Shown in pieces: positions 7,398 to 18,100 of a stretch of 64,000 bases of DNA (positions are counted from its first letter, which is position 1; each line of letters begins with the position of its first letter). The translations under genes were made by a program, and so were the position numbers. Under the pieces are notes generated by a model. That model was not told the DNA's origin. It ran no database searches and saw nothing but the letters and a program-made list of their open reading frames with translations. Origin of the DNA: a bacterium (GTDB lineage Bacteria > Myxococcota_A > UBA9160 > UBA4427); assembly GCA_024742285.1 (NCBI GenBank), contig JANSYR010000013.1:1-64000 (forward strand). Direction: 5' to 3'.

Positions 7398-8456
7398 CTA
7401 GGCGGCCGGCTCGAATCCGAAGCTCACGGCGGGCGGGCCGCCGTCGAAGAGGGCCTCGGCGAGGCGCTCGCGGTGCCACGCCGTCTCGCCCCAGGCGAGG
7501 TCCAGGGTCCAGGCGCGTCGCATCCACACGTGGAGGTCCTGCTCCCACGTGTAGCCGAGGGCACCGTGCACCTGGAGCGACGTCGAGGCGCCCTGGAGCG
7601 CGGCCTCGCCGGCGCTGATCTTCGCCATCGAGACGTCGACCGAGCGGCTCTCCACGTCCTGTGCCACCGAGTGCGCAGCGCGCTCCACGTGGCTACGGGC
7701 GTACTCGAGAGCGACCTTGATGTCGGCCACCTGGTGCTTGACCGCCTGGAAGCTGCCGATCGGGACACCGAACTGCTTGCGCTCGGCGGTGTAGTCGACG
7801 CTCATCTGGATCAGCTGTTCGCAGGCCCCGAGCTGCTGGGCGGCGCAGGCGAGGGCGCCACGGTCGAGGGCCGCGGTCTCGAGGCGATCCGCGTTGGCGC
7901 CGCTCGCGATGAGCTGCGCGGGCTGCGGATCGAACTCGACCGTCGCGAGCTTCTGGCTCGGGTCGTTCGACTTCTGGGGCGTGATCCGCGCGTCGGCGGC
8001 GGGCACGGCGTAGAGGCCGTCTCCCGACCGGAGGATCAGCAGGTCGGCGCACTCGGCCTCGGGGACGAGGGGGCTCGTCGGCTGGGCGACGGCGACGATC
8101 GCCTCGCCTGCGGCGATCTTCGGGAGCCACTCCTTGGCCAGGGCTTCGTTCCCGCAGTCGCGGAGAAGCGGCGCCGCGACCGCCGCCGTGGGCGTCACCG
8201 GCTCGGCGAGGCCCGCGCGGCCGACCTCGACCATCACGAGGACCAGATCGATCTCGGTCATGCCGAGGCCGCCGTGCTCCTCGGGGATCAGCAGCCCGGG
8301 GACGCCGATCTCGGCGAGGCTGGCCCAGAACTCGGGGCTGCGGCCGGTCTCGGTCTCCCACTGGCCGCGCACGAAGTCGACGGTGCACTCGCCGGCGAGG
8401 AAGTCGCGGACGGTCTCCTGGAGGAGGCGCTGGTCTTCGGTGAATCGGAATTCCAT
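7398..8456 (-). CDS. acyl-CoA dehydrogenase, small subunit type (FadE28-like)
   Basis: A 352-aa acyl-CoA dehydrogenase, shorter than typical. It has the motif ERKQFGVPIGSFQ (225-237) and HGALGYTWEQDLH (298-309). Its length and its position next to a 389-aa dehydrogenase mirror FadE28 and FadE29 (ChsE1-ChsE2), an alpha2beta2 enzyme that dehydrogenates the 3-carbon sterol side chain CoA ester in mycobacteria. The start at 8456 follows an AGAGGAC ribosome site; the longer open frame upstream overlaps the preceding gene and is not credible. Regulation is expected to be with the ipd operon. The alternative is a FadE26/27-type pair acting earlier on the side chain. Confidence 0.87.
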   Translation of the reverse strand: MEFRFTEDQRLLQETVRDFLAGECTVDFVRGQWETETGRSPEFWASLAEIGVPGLLIPEEHGGLGMTEIDLVLVMVEVGRAGLAEPVTPTAAVAAPLLRDCGNEALAKEWLPKIAAGEAIVAVAQPTSPLVPEAECADLLILRSGDGLYAVPAADARITPQKSNDPSQKLATVEFDPQPAQLIASGANADRLETAALDRGALACAAQQLGACEQLIQMSVDYTAERKQFGVPIGSFQAVKHQVADIKVALEYARSHVERAAHSVAQDVESRSVDVSMAKISAGEAALQGASTSLQVHGALGYTWEQDLHVWMRRAWTLDLAWGETAWHRERLAEALFDGGPPAVSFGFEPAA

Positions 8457-8475
8457 GGTGGACGTCCTCTGCTCT

Positions 8476-9645
8476 CTACTTGCGCGGCATGCCGAGGATG
8501 CGCTCGGCGATGATGTTGCGCTGGATCTCGTTCGTACCGGCGTAGATGGGGCCGGCGAGGGCGAAGATGTAGCCGTCGAGCCACTCGCCGACGTCGCCGG
8601 CGGCGGACGAGCCCGGCAGGAGTTCCGCGCGGTGGCCGAGGAGCTTGAGCGCCGTCTCGTGCATCTTCGTGTCGAGCTCCGACCAGAAGATCTTGTTGAG
8701 GCTCGCCTCGGCACCGATCTTCCCGCCGCCCATCAGGTGGGCCACGGTCTGGTACGTGTTGAGGGCGTAAGCCTCCGCATCCATCCAGCACTGGGCGACC
8801 GTGCGCCGCAGCTCGGGTGCCACATAGGCGCCGCTCGCGACGGTCTCCTTGTAGAGCTCGACGAGCTTGCGCGCCGTGTCCTGGAAGCGGGCGGGGCTGC
8901 GCAGCATGAGCCCTCGCTCGAAGCCGGCGGTCGCCATGGCCACATCCCAGCCCTTGCCCTCCTCACCGAGCTGGTACTCGACTGGAACGCGGGCGTCGTC
9001 GAAGAAGACCTCGGCGAAGGCCTTCTTGTTGTTGAGCTTCTCGATCGGGCGGACCGTGATGCCGGGCGTATCGAGCGGCACGAGGATGAAGGTCAGCCCC
9101 TTGTGTCGCGTCGAGTCCGGATCGCTTCGGAACATGCCGAAGAGCCAGTGGGCGAAGGCGCCGCGACTCGCCCAGGTCTTCTGGCCGTTGATGACGAAGT
9201 GGTCCCCGTCCTTGATCGCAGTGGCCTGGATGTTGGCCATGTCCGAGCCCGCGTTCGGCTCCGACCAGCCCTGGGCCCAGACCTCTTCGGAGGACGCCAT
9301 CTTGGGCAGGAAGCGCGCCTTCTGCTCCGGCGTGCCGACGTCCATGATGGTCGGGCCGAGGAGGAAGATGCCGTTCTGGTTCACGCGCCCGGGCGCGCCC
9401 GCGCGGTAGTACTCCTCTTCGAAGATCAGCCATTCGAGAAGATTCGCGCCGCGGCCACCGTACTCGACGGGCCAGGGCACCATCGCGTAGCCACCGGCCT
9501 GGAGCTTCTTCTCCCACTCGCGGTGCTGCTCGAAGCCTTCCTTGGTGTCGAAGGAGGCGAGCTTCTCGGAGGGCACGTTCGCCTCGAGCCAGGCCCGGGC
9601 TTCCTTCCGGAAGGCTTCCTGTTCGGGGGTGTACTTCAGGTCCAT
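8476..9645 (-). CDS. acyl-CoA dehydrogenase, large subunit type (FadE29-like)
   Basis: A 389-aa acyl-CoA dehydrogenase with WSEPNAGSDMANIQ in the middle domain and the C-terminal motif IYAGTNEIQRNIIAERILG, typical of the FadE29/FadE27 subunit that carries the FAD-binding Arg and Gln residues. The spacing of 19 bp to the next dehydrogenase supports a heterotetramer of the two products. In the cell it would sit in the cytoplasm and pass electrons to ETF. The predicted substrate is a side-chain-shortened steroid CoA ester, by analogy with ChsE1-ChsE2 and not by direct evidence. Confidence 0.88.
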   Translation of the reverse strand: MDLKYTPEQEAFRKEARAWLEANVPSEKLASFDTKEGFEQHREWEKKLQAGGYAMVPWPVEYGGRGANLLEWLIFEEEYYRAGAPGRVNQNGIFLLGPTIMDVGTPEQKARFLPKMASSEEVWAQGWSEPNAGSDMANIQATAIKDGDHFVINGQKTWASRGAFAHWLFGMFRSDPDSTRHKGLTFILVPLDTPGITVRPIEKLNNKKAFAEVFFDDARVPVEYQLGEEGKGWDVAMATAGFERGLMLRSPARFQDTARKLVELYKETVASGAYVAPELRRTVAQCWMDAEAYALNTYQTVAHLMGGGKIGAEASLNKIFWSELDTKMHETALKLLGHRAELLPGSSAAGDVGEWLDGYIFALAGPIYAGTNEIQRNIIAERILGMPRK

Positions 9646-9695
9646 GTCATCAGGTCCTCGGTCGTGTTCGATGGCGGTCGGGGATCGAGCCCGTC

Positions 9696-9713
9696 GCCGA
9701 GCGCCCGCAGGCG
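9696..9713. repeat. single copy of the GCGCCCGCAGGCG repeat
   Basis: An 18-nt match to the repeat units at 5633-5686 lies in the 69-bp spacer next to the stop codon of the enoyl-CoA hydratase gene. Confidence 0.6.
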
Positions 9714-9714
9714 A

Positions 9715-10461
9715 CTAGAACTGTGCTTCGCGCTTCTCGACGAAGGCATCGCGCGCCTCTTGAGAGTCGGGCGTGGTATAGAGCTCGAGCGTGAAGCCCT
9801 GCTCGTAGCGGTAGGAGGTCTTGGGCTCGAGGAGCTCGATTCCGTTGAGCGCCTGCTTTCCGAGGCGGAGCGCCTTGCCGCTCTTGCCGGCGATCTGACT
9901 CGCCACCTCGCGGGCGCGGGCTTCCAGCTCGGCGGCGGGGACGACCTCCGTGCAGCCGCCGAGGGAGAAGAGCTCCTGGGCGTCGATCGTCTCGCAGGTG
10001 TAGAGCATGCGACGCGCCTTCTGGACGCCGACCATGCGCATGAGGTGGGTCGCGGCGCCGAGGGCGCCTCGGTCGATCTCGGGCAGGCAGTAGGTGGAGT
10101 CGTCGGCAGCGATGATGAAGTCCGACGCGCCGGCGATCCCGAGGCCGCCGCCGATACAGAAGCCGTTCACGGCCGAGATCGTCGGGACCGGGCAGTCGTA
10201 GACCGCGGCGAAGCTGTCGTAGCAGCCGCGATTCAGCTCGACGATCAGGCTGCCGTCCGCGGCGAGCTCCTTGACGTCGACGCCGCACTGGAAGCCCTTG
10301 CCGATTGCCCGGATCACGACGCAGTTCACGTCCTCGTTCTGACCGAGGGCGGTCATCTTCGCCGCGAACTCCTTCCAGCCCGCATTGTCGAGGGCGTTGA
10401 CGGGCGGTGCGTTGATGATCAGCTCGCCTACGCCGTCCTTGATCTCGATGTCGATCGCCAT
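9715..10461 (-). CDS. echA20: enoyl-CoA hydratase/isomerase family, EchA20-like
   Basis: A 248-aa crotonase-fold protein with FQCGVDVKE (57-65) and the oxyanion-hole loop NGFCIGGGLG (99-108), then PEIDRGALG (127-135). The length equals mycobacterial EchA20 (Rv3550, about 247 aa), which lies beside ipdAB and hydrolyses a ring of the HIP-CoA intermediate rather than hydrating a double bond. Here the gene follows ipdC by 40 bp, so the same role is likely. The symbol rests on gene order and length more than on residues unique to EchA20. Confidence 0.82.
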   Translation of the reverse strand: MAIDIEIKDGVGELIINAPPVNALDNAGWKEFAAKMTALGQNEDVNCVVIRAIGKGFQCGVDVKELAADGSLIVELNRGCYDSFAAVYDCPVPTISAVNGFCIGGGLGIAGASDFIIAADDSTYCLPEIDRGALGAATHLMRMVGVQKARRMLYTCETIDAQELFSLGGCTEVVPAAELEARAREVASQIAGKSGKALRLGKQALNGIELLEPKTSYRYEQGFTLELYTTPDSQEARDAFVEKREAQF

Positions 10462-10501
10462 GGGCTGGCTCCTTCTTCGCGGTCGCTCGGGCCGCCGTCG
10501 C

Positions 10502-11557
10502 TCAGAGCGCGAGTCGCTTGAGGGTCTGTTCTGCTTCTTCGACGATCCGCCGGACGAGCTCGTCGCAGGTCGGGCGGTCGTCGAGCACGCCCGCCACGGT
10601 TCCGCTCGCCAGGTAACCGTTCACGGGATCGCCGTCGGCGACGCCGACCCGGGCGAGGATCGGGGCGTTCGCCGCCATGATCGTCTGCCAGAGGCTCAGC
10701 CCCTGGTTCTTGCGCATGGCCAGGCCACTGCGGAGGAGCTCGGGGATCGAGGCGCCGGTCTCCGCCTGCAAGGCGCGGGCGCTGCCGAGGGCGAGGACGA
10801 GCTTGCGGATCGGGCCCGCCGCCTCGAGCTTCGCGACCAGCTCGTTCGAGACCATGCGCTGGGGCATGCCGTCGAGGGCGGTCGAGACGATCACGTCGTT
10901 CAGCCCGGCCTTCTGGTAGCGCTCGAAGCTCTGCGGCGGCAGCGGGCTCTCGGCGGTCATCAGGAAGCGCGTACCCATCGCGACCCCCTCGGCGCCGAAG
11001 GCGAGCGCGGCGACGAGGCCGCGACCGTCCCGGAAGCCGCCGGCGGCGACGATCGGGACGTCGACGATGTCCGCGCAGGCAGACGCGAGGAGTGAGGTGG
11101 GCGTCGTCCCCGTGTGGCCGCCCCCTTCGCCGCCCTGGACGATGATGATGTCGGCGCCGAGCTGCTCGGCCTTCGCCGCGTGCTTGACCGCGCCGCAAGT
11201 CGGCACGCAGACGACGCCGGCGTCCTTCATCTTCGCGATGAGTTGAGCGGAGGGCGCCCGGTTGTAGCCGGCGGCGCGGACGCCCTGGCGGATGATCGCG
11301 TCGGAGATCACGTCGGCGCCGGGCGCGTCCATCAGGAAGTTCACGCCGAAGGGGCGGTCGGTGAGGGCCTTGATATCTTCGATCGCGCCCTCGACCTCCG
11401 CGGGCGGAATCGTCGCGGCGGCCAGGAAGCCGAACGCGCCCGCGTTGCACGCCGCGGCGACGAGCGGCGGCTCCGCGACCCAGCCCATCCCCGTCTGGAG
11501 GATCGGATGATCGCAGCCGAGAAGCTCGGTCACGCGGGTCTGCAGGGGGTTCGGCAA
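10502..11557 (-). CDS. ipdC: IpdC-type flavin-dependent reductase (NMO/2-nitropropane dioxygenase fold)
   Basis: A 351-aa TIM-barrel FMN protein. Key segments are GMGWVAEPPLVAAACNAGAFG near the start, GVNFLMDAPG (71-80), the flavin phosphate loop GGEGGGHTG (142-150) and AAGGFRDGRG (171-180). This family includes IpdC (Rv3553, about 355 aa), which reduces a steroid C/D-ring CoA intermediate so that the next ring can be opened. It sits between ipdAB and the EchA20-like gene, as expected for the KstR2-regulon set. A generic nitronate monooxygenase is the alternative, but the neighbours argue against it. Confidence 0.85.
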   Translation of the reverse strand: MPNPLQTRVTELLGCDHPILQTGMGWVAEPPLVAAACNAGAFGFLAAATIPPAEVEGAIEDIKALTDRPFGVNFLMDAPGADVISDAIIRQGVRAAGYNRAPSAQLIAKMKDAGVVCVPTCGAVKHAAKAEQLGADIIIVQGGEGGGHTGTTPTSLLASACADIVDVPIVAAGGFRDGRGLVAALAFGAEGVAMGTRFLMTAESPLPPQSFERYQKAGLNDVIVSTALDGMPQRMVSNELVAKLEAAGPIRKLVLALGSARALQAETGASIPELLRSGLAMRKNQGLSLWQTIMAANAPILARVGVADGDPVNGYLASGTVAGVLDDRPTCDELVRRIVEEAEQTLKRLAL

Positions 11558-11606
11558 TGTGGACTCCGGGAAGGAGGGTGGCTCCGGCTTCGTCGAGCCG
11601 TCGGGT

Positions 11607-12377
11607 TCACTCCGGGTTCGGGACTTCCCGCCCGAGGACGCCCTTGGGGTCGATCTTCTCGCGAATCAGGGCGATCTCGTCGGCGGTCGGCAGTCGGGTT
11701 TCCGGGACGTCGCCCTCGATCACGAGCTCGAAGCCGGTGTTCTCGACCACCTGGTCGACGGTCACGCCGGGGTGCAGCGACTTGAGGCGCATGCGCTTGT
11801 CCGGGGTCTCGAAGTCGTAGACCGCGAGGTTGGAGATCACGAAGCGGACGTCGTGGCCCTGAGTGGATGCCGCCGGAAGCTTCGCCGCCCGGTCGTGGCC
11901 CACGCCGGAGACGACGTCGACCTCGGGCACGAACACCTTGGCGGTCTGATTCGCGACCCAGTAGCTGGTCGTATGCGAGATCGTATTGCCCGGCGCACCG
12001 CGCATGCCGAGGAGCTGGGCCTTCGGCTTCGCGTGCTCGCCGATGCAGGCGAAGTTCTGGTTGCCGAACTGGTCGATCTGGCTCGCCGCCATGATGACGT
12101 GACGATTGCCGTTCCAGAGATGGTCGAAGACGGTCCGGAAGGGCAGCCAGGCCTCGACGATCTGCTCGTGGCCTTCGCCGGAGACCGGGTTCGGCATGTC
12201 GACGACGGTGCAGATCCCGTCGGTCATGAGCAGGTCGGGCTCGAAGGTCATCTTGGCCAGTCGGGCGCCGATCGCAGGCGCCGTGCCGAAGCAGCTCGCC
12301 AGGATCTCGCCGTTGCCCCGGAAGGCGTCGGCACACGCGACTGCACAGATTTCACCGCGGGTTGCTGCGTCGCTCAT
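11607..12377 (-). CDS. ipdB: IpdB subunit of the COCHEA-CoA hydrolase (CoA-transferase fold)
   Basis: A 256-aa protein of the class I CoA-transferase beta-subunit fold, with LMTDGICTVVDMPNPVSGEG and SQIDQFGNQNFACIGE. With IpdA it forms the heteromeric IpdAB, which in Mycobacterium and Rhodococcus opens the last steroid ring by hydrolysis rather than transferring CoA. The start at 12377 is given by an ATGA overlap with the ipdA stop codon, so the subunits are coupled. The upstream in-frame extension overlaps ipdA and is rejected. The next gene, ipdC, starts 49 bp downstream. Confidence 0.87.
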   Translation of the reverse strand: MSDAATRGEICAVACADAFRGNGEILASCFGTAPAIGARLAKMTFEPDLLMTDGICTVVDMPNPVSGEGHEQIVEAWLPFRTVFDHLWNGNRHVIMAASQIDQFGNQNFACIGEHAKPKAQLLGMRGAPGNTISHTTSYWVANQTAKVFVPEVDVVSGVGHDRAAKLPAASTQGHDVRFVISNLAVYDFETPDKRMRLKSLHPGVTVDQVVENTGFELVIEGDVPETRLPTADEIALIREKIDPKGVLGREVPNPE

Positions 12378-13237
12378 CGGTTTCGCACCGCCTCCTGGTA
12401 GTCGGCCTCGGTCTCGACGTCGAGGTACTTCGCCTTGAACGCCTCCCAGGCGTCGGGGTCTTTCGCCGTCGCGGCGTATTCCTTCTGGAACGCTTCGTCG
12501 CGTCCGTAGTCGGTCGGGCACTCGGTGAAGTGCGCGCCGTTCGGCGCTTCGATCACGCCGTCGACCATCGTGCGGTTGATGATCCGCGTCTGGAGGGGGC
12601 CTTCGTTGGCCATGGCCGCCGTGTCCATGATCTTCTCGACGGTCATGAACCGCTTCTTCGCCGCGCGGCAGTACATGTCGTCGAAGTAGGGGTCGGGGCC
12701 CAGGTACTGGCCGTTGCCCCGCACGTCGCCGCGGTTCATGTGGATGAAGGCCACGTCGAGCTCGAGCGCCGGCATCGCCACCAGCTCCTCGCCGTCGGCA
12801 CCGTCGGGACCAGCGTAGGGCGACTTCACCATCTTGAAGTCCGGGTTGATGTCGAGGACGGACGAGCCCATGCCGCTTCGCGTGGGCAGGAAGGGAAGCT
12901 TGTGGGACGCGGCGAGCAGGCCCCACTGGAGCATGCCCTCGTCGAGCTCCGCCGCTTCGATCGCGCCCGCCTGGCGCGCCTTGCGGAAGTGGGGCTCGAG
13001 CGGAATCGAGTCGAGGGAGACGAAGCCGTAGATCAGCTTCTCGACCTTGCCGTAGTTGCAGAGGAGGCCGACGTCCGGACCCCCGTAGGTCACGACCGTG
13101 AGGTCCTTGACCGGCGAGCGGAGGATCTCCCGCACGATCGACATCGGCTTGCGTCGGGAGCCCCAGCCCCCGATGCCGATGGTCATTCCGTCGCGGAGCT
13201 CGGCGACCGCCTCCTGCTCCGTCGTCCGCTTGTCCAT
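12374..13237 (-). CDS. ipdA: IpdA subunit of the COCHEA-CoA hydrolase (CoA-transferase fold)
   Basis: A 287-aa class I CoA-transferase alpha-subunit-like protein beginning MDKRTTEQEAVAELRDGMTIGIGGWGSRRKPM, the usual GxGGxxxRRKP start of the IpdA group, and containing DVAFIHMNRGDVRGNGQYLG. Length compares well with Rv3551 (about 292 aa). The start at 13237 has a GGAAGG site 7 bp upstream. It is the first gene of the twelve-gene operon. About 300 bp upstream lies a promoter-like region with a 21-bp palindrome. A CoA transferase of ordinary acids is the alternative, made unlikely by IpdC and FadA6 nearby. Confidence 0.87.
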   Translation of the reverse strand: MDKRTTEQEAVAELRDGMTIGIGGWGSRRKPMSIVREILRSPVKDLTVVTYGGPDVGLLCNYGKVEKLIYGFVSLDSIPLEPHFRKARQAGAIEAAELDEGMLQWGLLAASHKLPFLPTRSGMGSSVLDINPDFKMVKSPYAGPDGADGEELVAMPALELDVAFIHMNRGDVRGNGQYLGPDPYFDDMYCRAAKKRFMTVEKIMDTAAMANEGPLQTRIINRTMVDGVIEAPNGAHFTECPTDYGRDEAFQKEYAATAKDPDAWEAFKAKYLDVETEADYQEAVRNR

Positions 13238-13544
13238 TTCATTCCTTCCGCGTGAAGGGGGAACGGGGCGCCGCGCGGTCACGGGCCGGACCTGCTTCCA
13301 GAGGGTGGGAGCAGCCGGATCCGCGGTCGGGGGCGACCGTCCATCATGCTTCTTTTTGGCGGCCTTGGCCCGGTTTCGACGGGTCGCACCGTCGGCGGGG
13401 TCGCCTCCGGGAGCTCGCATCCGAACGGGATCGTGCCGGGGTCCGCGGGTGCCTTCGCGCCCTCGTCGCCGCTGACCGGCAGGGGTCGAACGGCAGGGTC
13501 GCGAGGCCGGGGCCGGCGCGCTCCGACCCTCGCGGGTCTTCGGG

Positions 13545-13575
13545 ACAATAACGAAACGGTGCGTATCGTTCGACC
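13545..13575 (-). promoter_or_regulatory. ipd operon promoter with operator-like palindrome
   Basis: On the minus strand TCGAAC and TATTGT are spaced by 17 bp. Between and over them lies a 21-bp palindrome at 13550-13570: left arm AACGAAACG, 3-bp centre, right arm CGTATCGTT, with one mismatch. This is the size and placement of a TetR-family operator. It is not the KstR consensus. The promoter hexamers are weak, so the boundaries are approximate. Confidence 0.5.
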
Positions 13576-13622
13576 CCGAAAAAGGGGCTGAGGCGGGACT
13601 GAGGGGAGTTAGAGGGGGAATC

Positions 13623-13640
13623 TCGGCGCTCGTGCGCCGA
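13623..13640 (-). terminator. hairpin after purB
   Basis: A perfect 7-bp stem TCGGCGC/GCGCCGA with loop TCGT lies 13 bp beyond the purB stop. There is no T tract, so termination is plausible but not certain. Confidence 0.35.
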
Positions 13641-13652
13641 TCGCCGAAGACC

Positions 13653-15071
<1,419 letters not shown>

Positions 15072-15105
15072 CTAGAATGGGTTGGCGATCAGCGAGGGCG
15101 GGTCG

Positions 15106-18100
15106 CTAGGCGAGGAACGCGCGCGCGTTCTGGAAGAGCTTGAGCCAGGGAGCATCCTCGCCCCAGTCGTCCGGCGCCCACGAGTGCTGCACGGTCCGGA
15201 AGACCCGCTCGGGGTGAGGCATCATGATCGTGACGCGACCGTCCGGCGTGGTGAGCGCCGTGATTCCGTCGGGGGAGCCGTTCGGGTTCACGGGGTAGCG
15301 GGTCGCGATCCGATCGTGACCATCGACGTAGCGCCCCGCGATCAGGCCGGCGTCGGTCACGCGGACCTTCGCGGCCTCGTCGGCGAACGCCGCGCGGCCT
15401 TCGCCGTGGGCGACGGCGATCGGGAGACGCGCGCCGGCCATGCCCGCGAAGAGGACCGAAGGGCTCTCTTCGACGCGCACGAGGGCGAGGCGGGCTTCGA
15501 ACTGCTCCGAGCGATTCCGGACGAATCGCGGCCAGTCTTCGGCGCCGGGGATCAGGTCCTTCAGGACCGAGAGCATCTGGCAGCCGTTGCAGACGCCGAG
15601 GGCGAAGCGGTTCGGGTCGGCGAAGAAGGCGCTGAAGTCGTCGCGGAGCCGGTCGTGGAAGAGAATCGACTTGGCCCATCCGCCGCCGGCGCCCAGGACG
15701 TCGCCGTAGGAGAATCCGCCGCAGGCGACGAGCCCCTGGAATGAGTCGAGAGAGCGCCGCCCGCTCATCAGGTCGCTCATGTGCACGTCGATCGCGTCGA
15801 AGCCGGCGCGGTCGAACGCGGCGGCCATCTCGATCTGCCCGTTCACGCCCTGCTCGCGAAGGATCGCCATCTGCGGTCGCGCGGTCCCCGTGATGGCCGG
15901 CGCAGACGCCAGCGAGAAGGGCACATGGACCGTCAGACCGGGGTCGTCCAGGTCGCAGCGCGTCTCCTGCTCCTCGTCGGCGCAGTCGGGGTCGTCGCGC
16001 AGCCGCTGGATCTGCCAGGTGGTCTCGGACCACTCGCGCCGGAGCTCGGCGCGGTCGCTCTCGAGGACGACGGCGTCGCCCTCGCGGATCACGATCCGGT
16101 GGTCGTCGCGCAGGTGGCCCACGGCGTGGAGGGCGTCGGCGAGACCGACCTCTGCGAAGGCGGTGTGGACGGCCTCGCGGTCGGCGTTCCGGACCTGGAG
16201 TACGGCGCCGAGCTCTTCGTTGAAGAGCTTCGCGTTCGTCGCGCCAGGGAGATCGTCGAGATCGATGTCGAGGCCGGTCGCGCCGGCGAAGGCCATTTCG
16301 ACGAGGGTCGCCGCGAGGCCGCCGTCCGAGCGGTCGTGGTAGGCGAGGAGACGACCCTCCCTGAGCAGACGCTGGACGGCTTCGAAGAAGCCGCGCAGCG
16401 TCGCCGGGTCGTCGACGTCCGGCGGGACGTCGCCGATCGCCGCGTGGACCTGGGCCAGGGCGGAGGCCCCGAGCCGGTTGGCCCCGCGGCCGAGATCGAC
16501 GAGCAGGAGCGTCGTGTCGGCCTCGTGCCGGAGCTCCGGGGTGAGCGCGAGCCGGGCGTCGTCGACCGGAGCGAAGCCCGAGACGATGAGCGAGAGCGGG
16601 GCCGTCACCGATCGCTCCTCTCCGTCCTCGTCCCACACCGTCCGCATCGACATCGAGTCCTTGCCCACCGGAATCGCGATCCCGAGCGCAGGACAGAGCT
16701 CGAGGCCCACGGTCTCGACCGCATCGTAGAGCTTTGCGTCCTCGCCGACGTAGCCGGCGGGCGCCATCCAGTTGGCCGAGAGCCGCACCTGGGAGAGCGC
16801 CGGGACGGGCGCGCTGGCCAGATTCGTGAGCGTCTCGCCGATCGCCATGCGCGCGGAGGCGCGGGCGTCGAGGAGCGCGACGGGCGTCCGCTCACCGAGG
16901 GCCATCGCCTCGCCGGTCACCGTCGAGTAGCCGCCGGTCGTCACGGCGGCGTCGGCCACCGGCACCTGCCAGGGGCCCACGTTCTGGTCGCGGGCGACCA
17001 TGCCCGTGACCGTTCGATCGCCGATCGAGATCAGGAAGGTCTTGTCGCCGACGGTCGGGAGTCGCAGCACCCGGCGCAGGGCTTCCCGGGGATCGATCGT
17101 GTCCGCGTCGAAGATCTCGGTCGGCTTCTCGGCGCGCTTCACGTCCCGGTGCATCTTCGGCGGCTTGTCGAGGATCACCGAGAGCGGCACGTCGATCGGC
17201 GCCCGCGCGTCGGGGAAGTGGGCGTCCTCGACGACCAGGTCCCGCTCGGCGGTGGCCGTGCCGACGACCGCGTAGGGGCAGCGTTCGCGCTCGCAGATCG
17301 CCTCGAACTCGGCGATCCGGTCGGGCGCGATCGTGAGCACGTAGCGCTCCTGCGCCTCGTTGCACCAGATCTCGAGGGGCGACATGCCGGGCTCGTCGTT
17401 GGGGACGGCGCGCAGGTCGATCCGCCCGCCGAGGTCGCAGTCGTCGAGGATCTCGGGAATCGCGTTCGAGAGGCCCCCGGCGCCGACGTCGTGGATGAAG
17501 AGAATGGGATTGTCGTCGCCGCGCGCCACGCAGCGATCGATCACTTCCTGGCAGCGTCGCTCGATCTCGGGATTGCCCCGCTGGACCGAGGCGAAGTCGA
17601 GATCCTCGGCGCTCGTCCCCGTCGCCATCGACGAGGCAGCGCCGCCACCGAGGCCGATCAGCATGGCGGGCCCGCCGAGGACGACGACCGCCGCGCCGTC
17701 CTTCGCCTTCTCCTTCTCGACGTGCATGGGTCGCACGTTGCCCATCCCGCCCGCGAGCATGATCGGCTTGTGGTAGCCGCGGACCGCCGGGCCTTCGGCG
17801 CCCTGGACTTCCTGGCAGAAGGTCCGGAAGTAGCCCGCCAGGTTCGGACGCCCGAACTCGTTGTTGAAGGCGGCACCGCCGATCGGGCCCTCGATCATGA
17901 TGTCGAGGGCGGAGGCGATCCGGGAGGGCTTGCCCGGGTCGTTCTCCCAGGGCTGCTCCGCGCCCGGGATCCGCAGGTTCGACACGCTGAATCCCGTGAG
18001 GCCCGCCTTCGGCTTGCCGCCGCGGCCGGTCGCGCCCTCGTCGCGGATCTCGCCGCCGGAGCCCGTCGCGGCGCCCGGGAAGGGCGAGATGGCGGTTGGA

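Larger units (their letters stand above)
13238..13652. other. 415-bp region between purB and the ipd operon
   Basis: No credible gene is seen. The region holds a hairpin close to the end of purB, a promoter-like site with a palindrome near 13.55 kb, and a leader of about 300 nt before ipdA. The short frames present have the arginine/proline-rich look of non-coding GC-rich DNA. Confidence 0.6.

Noticed and set aside
13279-13548. Small leader protein upstream of ipdA
   Set aside because: Arg/Pro-rich composition without a ribosome site or conserved motif; likely non-coding.
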